Assembly (NCBI GenBank): GCA_020633415.1
Contig: JACKDQ010000011.1
Location: forward strand, 86,126 to 150,125
DNA length: 64,000 nt
Origin: Deltaproteobacteria bacterium
GTDB taxonomy: Bacteria > Myxococcota_A > Polyangia > GCA-2747355
Direction: 5' to 3'
The notes below the pieces were generated by a model that saw only the letters and a list, made by a program, of their open reading frames with translations, did not search any database and was not told the DNA's origin. Of the stretch, positions 9,027 through 16,834 are shown piece by piece. The stretch's first letter is position 1. The number at the start of each line of letters is the position of its first letter. Position numbers and translations under genes: made by a program.

Positions 9027-9341
9027 ATGGCGCTCTTGGAGATCAGTGTCTCTCCACGCGGCGGTCAAGGCGTCGGCATCAGCCAGTACGTCGCCCGGGC
9101 CTTGCGCGTGTTGAAAGATTCTGGATTGGCGCATCAAACCCACGCGATGGGCACGGTGATCGAGGGCGACATCGACGCGCTATTTGAAATCGCTCAGCGC
9201 ATGCACGCGGCGTGTTTCGACCCGGCGGGCGAAGAAATCTTGCGCGTCGTCACTTCGATCAAGATCGATGACCGGCGCGACAAGCAAGCCACGATGCAAA
9301 GCAAGGTCGATGCGCTTGCCGCGCGTTTGAACGAATCCTGA
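9027..9341 (+). CDS. MTH1187-family thiamine-binding protein
   Basis: A 104-residue protein beginning MALLEISVSPRGGQGVGIS and containing THAMGTVIEGDIDALFEI, both diagnostic of the MTH1187/YkoF-like thiamine-binding family (ferredoxin-like fold, often tetrameric). Members bind thiamine or its pyrimidine part; the cellular job is not well known. It begins eight bases after the cyclophilin stop, so the two are probably co-transcribed. AAGAG abuts the ATG, a poor spacing, but no better start exists. Length equals the family norm. Confidence 0.85.
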   Translation: MALLEISVSPRGGQGVGISQYVARALRVLKDSGLAHQTHAMGTVIEGDIDALFEIAQRMHAACFDPAGEEILRVVTSIKIDDRRDKQATMQSKVDALAARLNES

Positions 9342-9379
9342 TCGACTAGCACCCGCTCGCCTGTGCTATAGTCGAGGAG

Positions 9380-10165
9380 ATGTCTTCGGCGACTGACGGT
9401 AGTGGTATCGACCTGAGCGATCCTCAGCGCTTCGATACGCCCGACAATTTGCAGATCATCGAGTCGATCGAGGGGCTGACATCGCACAGCCCGATCGATG
9501 TCTGCCCGTATCTGCCCGCGCGCCAGATGCGCCTCGGGTTGCTCTACGGCACAAACTTGCGCCCCGAGCAGTTCGATCTGCTGCTCGCCCGCGGTTATCG
9601 GCGCTCGGGTCCATTGCTCTACCTTCCCGATTGTCCAGGCAGCTGCCGCCAATGTCTGCCGATCCGCATCTCGCTGCGTGATTTTGCGCCGTCGCGCAGT
9701 CAGCGCCGCGTTTGGCGCCGCAGTCAACAGCGGCTCACCGTCCGTGTCAGCACGCCGCACTTCGACCCAGACCACCTGGCGCTGCACAATCGCCATCTGG
9801 TGCAGGTCTCGCCGGACAACCGACCCTGTGACGCTGAGGATTATCACGCGGCGTTCATCCAGAGCTGCGTCACGACGCGCCTGATCGAATATCGCATCGA
9901 TGGTGAGCTAGCAGCACTAAGCGTACTCGATCTCGGCAAAGCCGCGCTGTCCTCGCACTACGTTTGCTGGGACCCACGCTTCGCGCGCTTTTCCCTCGGC
10001 ACCTTGACCGCCCTTTGGGAAATGCGTTGGGGGCTTGCCCAAGGGTTTACCCACTACTACCTCGGTTACCTCGTACGGCAGTGCACCGCGATGAACTACA
10101 AGGACCGCTTCCGCCCGTTCGAGCTGCTCGACTGGGCGAGCCTCGACTGGTCGCTCGGCCAATAG
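9380..10165 (+). CDS. bpt: aspartate/glutamate leucyltransferase / arginyl-tRNA--protein transferase (Bpt/Ate family)
   Basis: A 261-residue protein of the Ate/Bpt family: N-terminal cysteine-containing half with SPIDVCPYLPARQMRLG and DCPGSCRQCLPIRI (residues near 80-95), and the GNAT-like half with the family ending HYYLGYLVRQCTAMNYKDRFRP. Such enzymes attach Leu or Arg from charged tRNA to N-terminal acidic residues, marking proteins for ClpAP degradation in the bacterial N-degron pathway. Length matches. A TATAGT sequence at 9366-9371 looks like a -10 element. AGGAG abuts the ATG, an unusually short spacing. Whether it transfers Leu (Bpt) or Arg cannot be settled by eye. Confidence 0.87.
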   Translation: MSSATDGSGIDLSDPQRFDTPDNLQIIESIEGLTSHSPIDVCPYLPARQMRLGLLYGTNLRPEQFDLLLARGYRRSGPLLYLPDCPGSCRQCLPIRISLRDFAPSRSQRRVWRRSQQRLTVRVSTPHFDPDHLALHNRHLVQVSPDNRPCDAEDYHAAFIQSCVTTRLIEYRIDGELAALSVLDLGKAALSSHYVCWDPRFARFSLGTLTALWEMRWGLAQGFTHYYLGYLVRQCTAMNYKDRFRPFELLDWASLDWSLGQ

Positions 10166-10268
10166 TGCCCGCTAACCGGCTGGTAACTACCGCCACTCCG
10201 CTCTCCGGATTCGCCGCCTAACGCGCCGCCGAACGCGCCGCAAACCGGCCGTTGTGGCCACGTTTTCC

Positions 10269-10284
10269 TGGCACGCAGCGTGCT
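10269..10284 (+). promoter_or_regulatory. candidate sigma-54 promoter, also a perfect inverted repeat
   Basis: TGGCACGCAGCGTGCT matches the -24 element completely and four of five -12 bases, with GG-N10-GC spacing. Within it GCACGC and GCGTGC form a perfect inverted repeat around one base, so an operator or hairpin is the alternative reading. Predicted transcription start is about 10295, only three bases before the ATG at 10298. Confidence 0.5.
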
Positions 10285-10297
10285 TAGCTAATCCCAG

Positions 10298-10945
10298 ATG
10301 GTCCGCATCTTGACAGCGCTGCTCTGCCTGCCGCTTTTCGCGCCACCCGTTTCGGCGCGAACCGGCTCCGTCTGGAAACAGCCGGCGGGTCCGCTTCGCC
10401 ACAAGCTGGGCAAGATCAACACTGCGAAGCCCCCTCTGCTGATCCATCAATCGGACGGCGCCTACCACCAGCCATTTCGCGATGTCGGCCGGCGCGCGGT
10501 CGAATGGCCCCAGGCGCTGCGCGACCGAGTCACTTGGACCACGATCGGTGGCCCGAGTTGGGTCTACGGCGAGCGTCGCCGGCTGCCGCAATACGCCTAC
10601 AAGCTCAAGCCAGGCTGGCAGTTGCTGCCGATCGATCTGCTCTTTTCTGCAGAGCTGGAGCAGTTGATCGCGACCTGGCGCAACCATCGCAACGGCAAGC
10701 CACCGGAGAACCAGTTTTCCGCACGGCTGATCAGAGATATCGAGAGTGAACTCTATACGCTCGCCGAGCGCAATGGGCTGTGGGATGAGCTCGAACGCGG
10801 CATCCCGACTCACTCGGACTTCTATCAGCAATTCGGCATCGCCGGCTTCTACGGCCAAGACTACGGCAACGTCCGCGCCTACGATCCGGTGGCGATCTTG
10901 CTACCCATCGGCTCGAAGCTGCGACTAAAGCGCCAAGCGCGCTGA
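10298..10945 (+). CDS. secreted hypothetical protein
   Basis: A 215-residue protein with a clear N-terminal signal peptide (MVRILTALLCLPLFAPPVSA, cleavage after Ala20) and no later membrane segment, so probably periplasmic or secreted. I do not recognise the mature domain. It is rich in Trp, Tyr and Arg, with segments such as GGPSWVYGERRRLPQYAYKL and YQQFGIAGFYGQDYGNVRAY, and contains no cysteine in the mature part. A strong candidate sigma-54 promoter lies directly upstream but leaves almost no leader. The ribosome site is weak. It stands alone, followed after 62 bases by another secreted protein. Confidence 0.65.
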   Translation: MVRILTALLCLPLFAPPVSARTGSVWKQPAGPLRHKLGKINTAKPPLLIHQSDGAYHQPFRDVGRRAVEWPQALRDRVTWTTIGGPSWVYGERRRLPQYAYKLKPGWQLLPIDLLFSAELEQLIATWRNHRNGKPPENQFSARLIRDIESELYTLAERNGLWDELERGIPTHSDFYQQFGIAGFYGQDYGNVRAYDPVAILLPIGSKLRLKRQAR

Positions 10946-11007
10946 GCGATCCGAAAGTTGTGGCGCAGATCACGGCCTGGGCCCTCGGCGCCGGCTAGAC
11001 TTCAGCG

Positions 11008-11367
11008 ATGCCTCGGTCGATCGCCCTTATCGTCTGGTCACTTTGCCTGCTGTCGCTGGCCGCCTGCTGTGAAACCGAAGATGTGTGCTACAGCCGCTGC
11101 CGCCGCGAGCAGCAGGCCTGCATCGACGATCGACAGCCGGTGTCGATTTGCTATACCCAGTTCACGCGCTGTGAGACCGACTGCGCCCGCCACGGTTCCG
11201 GCCGCTGTTCGTCTAACCCGAACGATGAGCCGTTGCCGGTCGAGCTAATAGATCAACCGACAACACCCGGTACGGACGCTACTTGGGCACCGTCGGCGTT
11301 CCATCCCGCGCCGCCGTTCCCAAAAAGCGTGCCGCCTGCCGAACCCCCGTCGGGTGACGCAACATAA
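11008..11367 (+). CDS. small cysteine-rich lipoprotein
   Basis: A 119-residue protein with signal peptide and lipobox LSLAAC (Cys20). The mature N-terminal half holds ten further cysteines in C-C-x4-C-x3-C-x5-C-like spacing, ending at SGRCSSNP, suggesting a small disulfide-bonded module. The C-terminal 45 residues are proline-rich and probably unstructured. The last 89 bases overlap the 3' end of the convergent 847-residue lipoprotein gene; both frames look real, so the tail could be an extension by loss of an earlier stop. Function unknown. The composition is typical of myxobacterial surface lipoproteins. Confidence 0.6.
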   Translation: MPRSIALIVWSLCLLSLAACCETEDVCYSRCRREQQACIDDRQPVSICYTQFTRCETDCARHGSGRCSSNPNDEPLPVELIDQPTTPGTDATWAPSAFHPAPPFPKSVPPAEPPSGDAT

Positions 11368-13822
11368 CGAAGTGATCATCGTAGCTGCCGTCGGAAGAGG
11401 CCAACGGCGAGACAACCGCGGTCACCTTGTCGGCACCAACGGTAACATTGCCCGACACCGGAGCGCTGATCAGCGGAAAAGGCGGCGTCGGCGGCCCACA
11501 GTTGGTTTTGTCGGTGCAATCCGCAGCGCAGCTCTGGCAGGTCTCATCGCCGCTGCACACGCCATCGCCGCAACGCGCGTGAGGCTGATCGATCTGTGGC
11601 AAGTTGATCGACTGACCGAGCAGGCGCGTGGTCGAGGGCGGCGTGAAGCCATCAGCGACGCCGCTGCCGAGCAGCAAGTGACGCGGCGACTTGCCGGTTG
11701 GCGGCGAACGGACCAACGCCGCGCCGTAATTCAGACCGTCAATCTCTTCGAAGAATAACTGCATGATGTTCAGCAACGCATGGTCGTGATCGACGTTGGT
11801 ATCCGAGAGCGCAAGCCGCACCGCCGATGCGATGTCGACGGGCTGGCGCTTCGAGAGCAATGATTCGCGCAGCAACCCACCGGCACCACTGAGCACGACC
11901 GCTTTGACGAGCGGCTCATAGGCGACGAACGGCAAGCCCTCGACGGTGCCTTGCGAGTGACCGAAATAGTAAAGCCGCGCTGAATCGAGGTCGATCGCCG
12001 CGCCGGTTGGCGAGTCCTGTGCACTGAGCGCCAGGCTCTCGATAACCCGCACCAGTTGGAACTTATCCGCCGCGCCCTGATAGACGTTGTCACGAGAGGC
12101 CGCCGGATTCTTCAGATTGAAAAACAGCTCGTCGGGCGGATCGGCGCTATTGCGTCGCGGACCGTGCATCGAGCCATCGATGCTAACGACGACCGAGCGA
12201 GCGATCACCTCGGATTGATCGCCGGTGATCTGCGATAGCGAGGTCGCCACGCCATTGCCGATAAACGTCCTTAGGTTGCCACCCGTGCCGTGACCGAAAA
12301 TCGTCACCGGCCACCCGCTCGCGGGCATCGCCGCCTTGGGCACGGTGATCACCACGCAGACATCGTCCTGGCGCACGATCTGTGGCTTGTTTGACCCATC
12401 GTAGGCGATGTCGCCGCCGTCTTTAGGCTCCTTAAACGGCGGCGTACCGCGCTGGAAGACGGGCGTCTTGTAAAGCGCGTGGAGCTCATGGAACTCGTCT
12501 GAGACCGTGCTCGGACAGACATGGTTTTGATCCTTGCCATCGTCGCACGGCGACTTGGTCTTGCCGTCGCAGAGCGTAATCTGGCTGAGTCCCGGCGCAG
12601 GTGAAGCGCGCACAACTTCGCGCAACGCAGCCATCCGATGGCGCGGATCCATCGTGGTAAAGACCGTCCCGCCAACCAACGCATCGGTGGCAATCGACTT
12701 GTCGGAGAGATAGGCGCGGAGCACTGCGTAGGCCTGCCAGGCGGTCTTTAGCCGGGCGTCGCTCGGTGCACTGCTCTTGAGCATTTCCGCAAAGTCACCG
12801 TCGGCTGCGACCGGCTTGCCGTCAGTCCCCTTGATGCCGCTGCGCAACAACACGGCGTAGGTGGTGTTTGCCGCGAGCGGCAGCTTGGGCCGCAACGCGA
12901 CACTGTTCTGGCAGATGTATTTGCCACGATTTTCGCGCAGCGTAACCACTGCATCGACCTCACGCCCGTAGTTGGGAGAATCCTTGTCGATGTCGAGGAA
13001 CTGTACAGTCTGACCGTCGCCCGCAGCTTTGACGGTGGTCGGGTCGACAGCTGCTGAGAAACGCAGATACGTTGCCGTATTGACTCCGAACCCGCTGATG
13101 TCTGAGGAGATGCGCTTGAGATAGAGGCCGACCAGATCGAGATCGCCGGTCATCAGCGACGTCGGATTGGTGTGGCCGGTCACGTCGATCTTGCCGTCCT
13201 TGCGCCGAATGTCGTTGGGAAACGGCAGACGGTAGAACTCATCGAGCGGTTTGTCGGTCTCCGGCACAGCGAAGTAGGCGCGCAGAGGCCCCGCGTCGAC
13301 ATCCGCGCAGATCGCACCGCCCCAGATCACTTGAGGCGCGGTGCACTCGTCTTCATAGCAAACCAGACTGGCTAAGCATTCCGACTGCTTGGTGCAGGCC
13401 TGGCCGGCAGTCTTGGTGTTCGCCGCGCCCGCCTGGGTGCAGGTACGCAGTCCGCCGCAGAGCAACTCTTTGACGCAGTCTTCATTGCCGCGACAGGCCG
13501 CGCCCTCGCTGCCCGATCCAGGATCGGTGCAAACATTGCTCGACGAGCAGATCAGTCCGTAGACGCAATGTTTGCTTTCGCCGCAGAGGTAGCCCCGCCG
13601 CGCAGTCCCCTCGGCACCCGGTTTTTCACAGGTTCCCGTGTTGGCGCAGAGCAGCTCGGTTTTGCATTCACTCTTCTGCGTGCAGGATTCGCCCTCGCCC
13701 TTGCCCGGGTCGATCGTCTGCGGTGGCTGCTCCTTGGAGCAGCCGACCCAGGCGACCGCGACTAATATAATGGTCAAGCGCGTACCAAAGGCACATGCTG
13801 CAGCGCCAGGGCTGCGTTCCAT
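11279..13822 (-). CDS. large lipoprotein: Cys-rich repeats plus alpha/beta-hydrolase domain
   Basis: An 847-residue protein with signal peptide and lipobox VAWVGC (Cys28). Residues 45-165 hold four Cys-rich repeats of the C-x-(T/N)-x-(S/D)-E-C...L-x-C...C type. Next comes a lipase-like N-terminal region (FYRLPFPNDIRRKDGKIDVTG), then an alpha/beta-hydrolase core with oxyanion loop FGHGTGG and nucleophile elbow GHSQG (Ser623). Near the C-terminus a second Cys module (CGDGVCSGDETCQSCAADC) is inserted before the final strand, which ends with a DDHFVMLRHP segment that may hold the catalytic histidine. It is probably a surface esterase or lipase; substrate unknown. AAGGAG seven bases before the ATG supports the start. 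Confidence 0.78.
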   Translation of the reverse strand: MERSPGAAACAFGTRLTIILVAVAWVGCSKEQPPQTIDPGKGEGESCTQKSECKTELLCANTGTCEKPGAEGTARRGYLCGESKHCVYGLICSSSNVCTDPGSGSEGAACRGNEDCVKELLCGGLRTCTQAGAANTKTAGQACTKQSECLASLVCYEDECTAPQVIWGGAICADVDAGPLRAYFAVPETDKPLDEFYRLPFPNDIRRKDGKIDVTGHTNPTSLMTGDLDLVGLYLKRISSDISGFGVNTATYLRFSAAVDPTTVKAAGDGQTVQFLDIDKDSPNYGREVDAVVTLRENRGKYICQNSVALRPKLPLAANTTYAVLLRSGIKGTDGKPVAADGDFAEMLKSSAPSDARLKTAWQAYAVLRAYLSDKSIATDALVGGTVFTTMDPRHRMAALREVVRASPAPGLSQITLCDGKTKSPCDDGKDQNHVCPSTVSDEFHELHALYKTPVFQRGTPPFKEPKDGGDIAYDGSNKPQIVRQDDVCVVITVPKAAMPASGWPVTIFGHGTGGNLRTFIGNGVATSLSQITGDQSEVIARSVVVSIDGSMHGPRRNSADPPDELFFNLKNPAASRDNVYQGAADKFQLVRVIESLALSAQDSPTGAAIDLDSARLYYFGHSQGTVEGLPFVAYEPLVKAVVLSGAGGLLRESLLSKRQPVDIASAVRLALSDTNVDHDHALLNIMQLFFEEIDGLNYGAALVRSPPTGKSPRHLLLGSGVADGFTPPSTTRLLGQSINLPQIDQPHARCGDGVCSGDETCQSCAADCTDKTNCGPPTPPFPLISAPVSGNVTVGADKVTAVVSPLASSDGSYDDHFVMLRHPTGVRQAARFLGTAARDGTPTVPK

Positions 13823-13910
13823 GCCGTCGCTCCTTCTCTGTTGCTGTCAGACGATCATGCCAAAGGCGCCGATTTTTCGGTAGCGACAATTCGACGGCGC
13901 TCAAACTCAC

Positions 13911-13932
13911 AATACCAAAGGGTATTCTTTGG
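13911..13932. repeat. two overlapping, mutually exclusive inverted repeats
   Basis: AATACC-aaag-GGTATT (13911-13926) and CCAAAG-ggtatt-CTTTGG (13915-13932) share bases, so only one can form at a time. They sit between srkA and the large lipoprotein gene on the minus strand. An attenuator-like switch, an operator or a weak terminator are all possible; no U-run follows. Confidence 0.35.
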
Positions 13933-13999
13933 CTGGTGCGCATCGCCAGCGAGCGTCACACCGACGCCAACCGGCGATCGAACATCGCGAGTCAGACCA

Positions 14000-15052
14000 C
14001 TAATCTTCCCAATCGAAGAAATAGTCCTTGTTGCTCAACTCGGCTTGCTCAGGCTCAGCGGGCGCCAGACCGCCCTCATCGCGAATGAACACCAGCAGGT
14101 CCTCCAATTCGCGCGTCTCGTCGAGCCAATAGTCTTCGGTGCCAAAATGCGGCCAAGTGCGCGGAAAGATCGCGTCGTGCCAACGCTTGGCGAGCCACGT
14201 CGCGTAGTGGATCACCCGCAACCCACGTAGCGGCTCGATCAATCGCAGCGTACGGCGATCGAACTCGCGAAAGCGCTGATAGCCCTCGAGAAACACCTCG
14301 CGCTGCCGCAGCGTGTACGCGTCGCGCCCGGGAAGCGCCAACCACAGGTCCTGCACGGCCGGACCGACGACCATGTCATCAAAATCCAACACGTTGAACA
14401 CCCCGTCGCGCAACAAGACGTTGCCGAGGTGAAAGTCGCCGTGAATCCGATGACACTCGACGCCACTCATGTAGTCGTCGGCGATCGCGGCGATCGCTTC
14501 GGCAGCCTGGCGATACCGCGGCCAGAACTGTGGCGGCACGGTCTGGTGCTGCTCAAGCCAGTCGAGGTTGTCGTGCACGTAAGTCTGAGCGTCGATTCGC
14601 AACCGATGCGCCGCCTCTCGCTCCGCGCCGACGTTGTGCATCCGAGCGACAAGCATCCCCATCCGCTCAACGTCTTCATCGCGCAGCTCCTCCGGCGCGC
14701 GGCCGCCACGGGATTCGAAGAGGCAGTAGTAGATTCCGTTGACCCGTTTGACCGTTTCTCCGTCGGGAAAGGGCAGCACCGGACATACCGGCACTTCCTT
14801 TTCTGCCAAGTCGGCGAGGAACTGATGCTCTTCGAGGATCTGGGCCCGGCTCCAGCGCAGCGGGCGATAGAACTTGGAGATGATCCGCTTGCCGTTTTCC
14901 GCCTCCATCATATAGACGCGATTCTCGAACGAGTTGAGCGGAAAACAAACTGGACGACAGGCCAGGCCACCGGCCTCGACCGCCGAGAGCACCGCGTCCG
15001 GCGAGAGCGCCAAAAACAGATCCGTTTCCGCCGATATCGAAGCGTGACTCAT
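14000..15052 (-). CDS. srkA: stress response kinase A (YihE/RdoA-type Ser/Thr protein kinase)
   Basis: A 350-residue aminoglycoside-phosphotransferase-fold kinase closely following SrkA: SFENRVYMMEAENGKRIISKFYRP carries the ATP-binding lysine, HRIHGDFHLGNVLLRD the catalytic loop Asp and Asn, and VLDFDDMVVGPAVQDLW the metal-binding aspartates. The C-terminal LRVIHYATWLAKRWHDAIFP helix is also characteristic of the family. In E. coli SrkA protects stressed cells and counteracts programmed death. The start gives the usual N-terminus; the length (E. coli 328) is normal. It is divergent from the CDGSH-glutamate-synthase gene, with 147 bases between them. Confidence 0.92.
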   Translation of the reverse strand: MSHASISAETDLFLALSPDAVLSAVEAGGLACRPVCFPLNSFENRVYMMEAENGKRIISKFYRPLRWSRAQILEEHQFLADLAEKEVPVCPVLPFPDGETVKRVNGIYYCLFESRGGRAPEELRDEDVERMGMLVARMHNVGAEREAAHRLRIDAQTYVHDNLDWLEQHQTVPPQFWPRYRQAAEAIAAIADDYMSGVECHRIHGDFHLGNVLLRDGVFNVLDFDDMVVGPAVQDLWLALPGRDAYTLRQREVFLEGYQRFREFDRRTLRLIEPLRGLRVIHYATWLAKRWHDAIFPRTWPHFGTEDYWLDETRELEDLLVFIRDEGGLAPAEPEQAELSNKDYFFDWED

Positions 15053-15199
15053 CGCGCTGCCTTAGCACGAGCGGCGGGTGGCGTCCATCGTGCCTCGGCG
15101 CGCCAAGATCAGGGCGTGCGAACCAACTGTGTCGAGCTATACTTCTCGCTCTTGACGTCATGCCGACGCTGACCGCGAACATCGAGATAGGAGACCGAA

Positions 15200-16699
15200 T
15201 TGTCGGACAAACAACCCAGCAAACTGATCTGCGCTAAGAACGGCCCCTATATCGTCTCCAACGTCGAAACGCTGATCGGCATCGATGGGCAGCCGCTCGA
15301 TGCCGGGGCGAAGGTCGCCCTCTGCCGCTGCGGCGCCAGCAATAACCGACCGTTCTGCGACGGCGCCCACGCGAAGATCGGCTTTTCCGATGAAGCGCCT
15401 CGAGCCGTGCCGCAAACCAAACCCCAGCCGACGGCTGCGACCGATCGCGCTGCGCCCGCAAAGCCAAGCGACAGCCGCGAGGAGCCATTCAACGCGCTGA
15501 TCCAGGAGCTGGGCGAAAACGGCCTAGAGAACCTCGGCGGTCACGGACCGATGGCGGCGATGGGCGTACCGCGTTACCGATTGCCCTCGTGGGACGCGAT
15601 CCAGTTGCTGACCGCTCAGCTCCACCGGGTTCCGCTGCTCGACGAACAGAGCGTCGATACGGCGCTCGTGATTGGTCAGAACGCAAAAAAGCCGCTCCGC
15701 CTCAAAATCCCGCTGTTCGTCTCCGACATGAGCTTTGGCGCGCTGTCGCTCGAGGCAAAAACGGCGCTGGCCAAGGGTGCCGAACTGGCAGGGACCGGTA
15801 TCTGCTCGGGTGAAGGCGGCATGCTGCCCGCTGAGCAAGCCTCAAACAGCCGGTATTTCTACGAGCTGGCCTCGGCACGCTTCGGCTTTAGCTTCGAGCA
15901 GCTACAGCGCGTGCAGGCATTCCATTTCAAACTGGGCCAGGCCGCGAAGACCGGTACAGGTGGCCACTTGCCTGGCAACAAGGTCACCGCACAGATCGCC
16001 GAAGTGCGCGGTCTAAAGCCGGGCCAGGACGCGATCTCGCCGGCGCGTTTTCCCGAGTGGACAACGATCGACGACTTTCGCCGATTCGGCGATGAGGTGC
16101 GTCAACGCACGGGTGGCATCCCGATCGGTTTCAAGCTTTCCGCACAGCACGTGGAAAAGGACATCGACGCAGCGCTCGAAGCCGGCGCCGACTACATCAT
16201 CCTCGACGGACGGGGCGGCGGCACCGGAGCTGCGCCGTTGATCTTCCGCGACCACATCTCGGTGCCAACGATTCCCGCACTGGCGCGCGCACGGCGTCAC
16301 CTGGATGCCTCCGGTGTCAACAACGTCACGTTGATCATCACTGGCGGACTGCGCACAGCCACGGACTTCGTCAAGGCGCTTGCCCTTGGTGCCGATGGCA
16401 TTGCGCTGGCAAACTCGGCGATCCAAGCGATCGGCTGCCAAGGCGCGCGACTCTGCAACACCAACACCTGTCCTGCCGGCATCGCCACCCAGGACGAGAA
16501 CCTGCGCCAACTGCTGGACGTCGACCAAGCGGCGAAACGGCTGGCGCGGTTCTTCGACTCAGTCGTCCACCTAATGTGCACCCTGGCGCGCGCTTGCGGT
16601 CATACCCGGCTGTCTGACTTCAGGCTCGACGACCTGGTGACCTTCGACCGCACGATGGCGGAGCTGAGCGGCATCCGCTTCGCCGGCGTGAGCGGCTAG
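15200..16699 (+). CDS. CDGSH iron-sulfur domain fused to FMN-dependent glutamate synthase-like domain
   Basis: A 499-residue protein. Residues 1-65 form a CDGSH-type iron-sulfur domain (CRCGASNNRPFCDGAH, residues 42-57: three Cys and one His ligands). After a disordered Ala/Pro/Thr-rich linker (65-95), residues 100-490 are the FMN-binding domain of glutamate synthase, with SDMSFGALS, LGQAAKTGTGGHLPG, DGRGGGTGAAP and a 3Fe-4S cluster motif (Cys413, Cys419, Cys424). The glutaminase domain of GltB is absent, so ammonia must come from elsewhere or the substrate differs. The start codon is TTG with GGAG about eight bases upstream. Probably a soluble redox enzyme; the true reaction is unknown. Confidence 0.87.
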   Translation: MSDKQPSKLICAKNGPYIVSNVETLIGIDGQPLDAGAKVALCRCGASNNRPFCDGAHAKIGFSDEAPRAVPQTKPQPTAATDRAAPAKPSDSREEPFNALIQELGENGLENLGGHGPMAAMGVPRYRLPSWDAIQLLTAQLHRVPLLDEQSVDTALVIGQNAKKPLRLKIPLFVSDMSFGALSLEAKTALAKGAELAGTGICSGEGGMLPAEQASNSRYFYELASARFGFSFEQLQRVQAFHFKLGQAAKTGTGGHLPGNKVTAQIAEVRGLKPGQDAISPARFPEWTTIDDFRRFGDEVRQRTGGIPIGFKLSAQHVEKDIDAALEAGADYIILDGRGGGTGAAPLIFRDHISVPTIPALARARRHLDASGVNNVTLIITGGLRTATDFVKALALGADGIALANSAIQAIGCQGARLCNTNTCPAGIATQDENLRQLLDVDQAAKRLARFFDSVVHLMCTLARACGHTRLSDFRLDDLVTFDRTMAELSGIRFAGVSG

Positions 16700-16718
16700 T
16701 CGTTGGCCTAGCGGCGAA

Positions 16719-16784
16719 CCCCTCGAGCAACACGCTTTTCGGCTTCGCCTGTCAAGCAGGCCACAAGTGAAAAACCTCGAGGGG
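16719..16784. repeat. structured intergenic element with nested inverted repeats
   Basis: CCCCTCGAG (16719-16727) pairs with CTCGAGGGG (16776-16784). Inside it GCCTG-tcaag-CAGGC forms a second hairpin, and TTTTC / GAAAA a possible third stem. It follows the glutamate-synthase-like gene by 20 bases and precedes the next lipoprotein start by 50. It could be a terminator, a cis-acting RNA or a small RNA. Confidence 0.4.
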
Positions 16785-16834
16785 CTAGCGCCAACGGGTG
16801 CAATGCGCTATCAGACGGGCAAACGGGGGATGCG

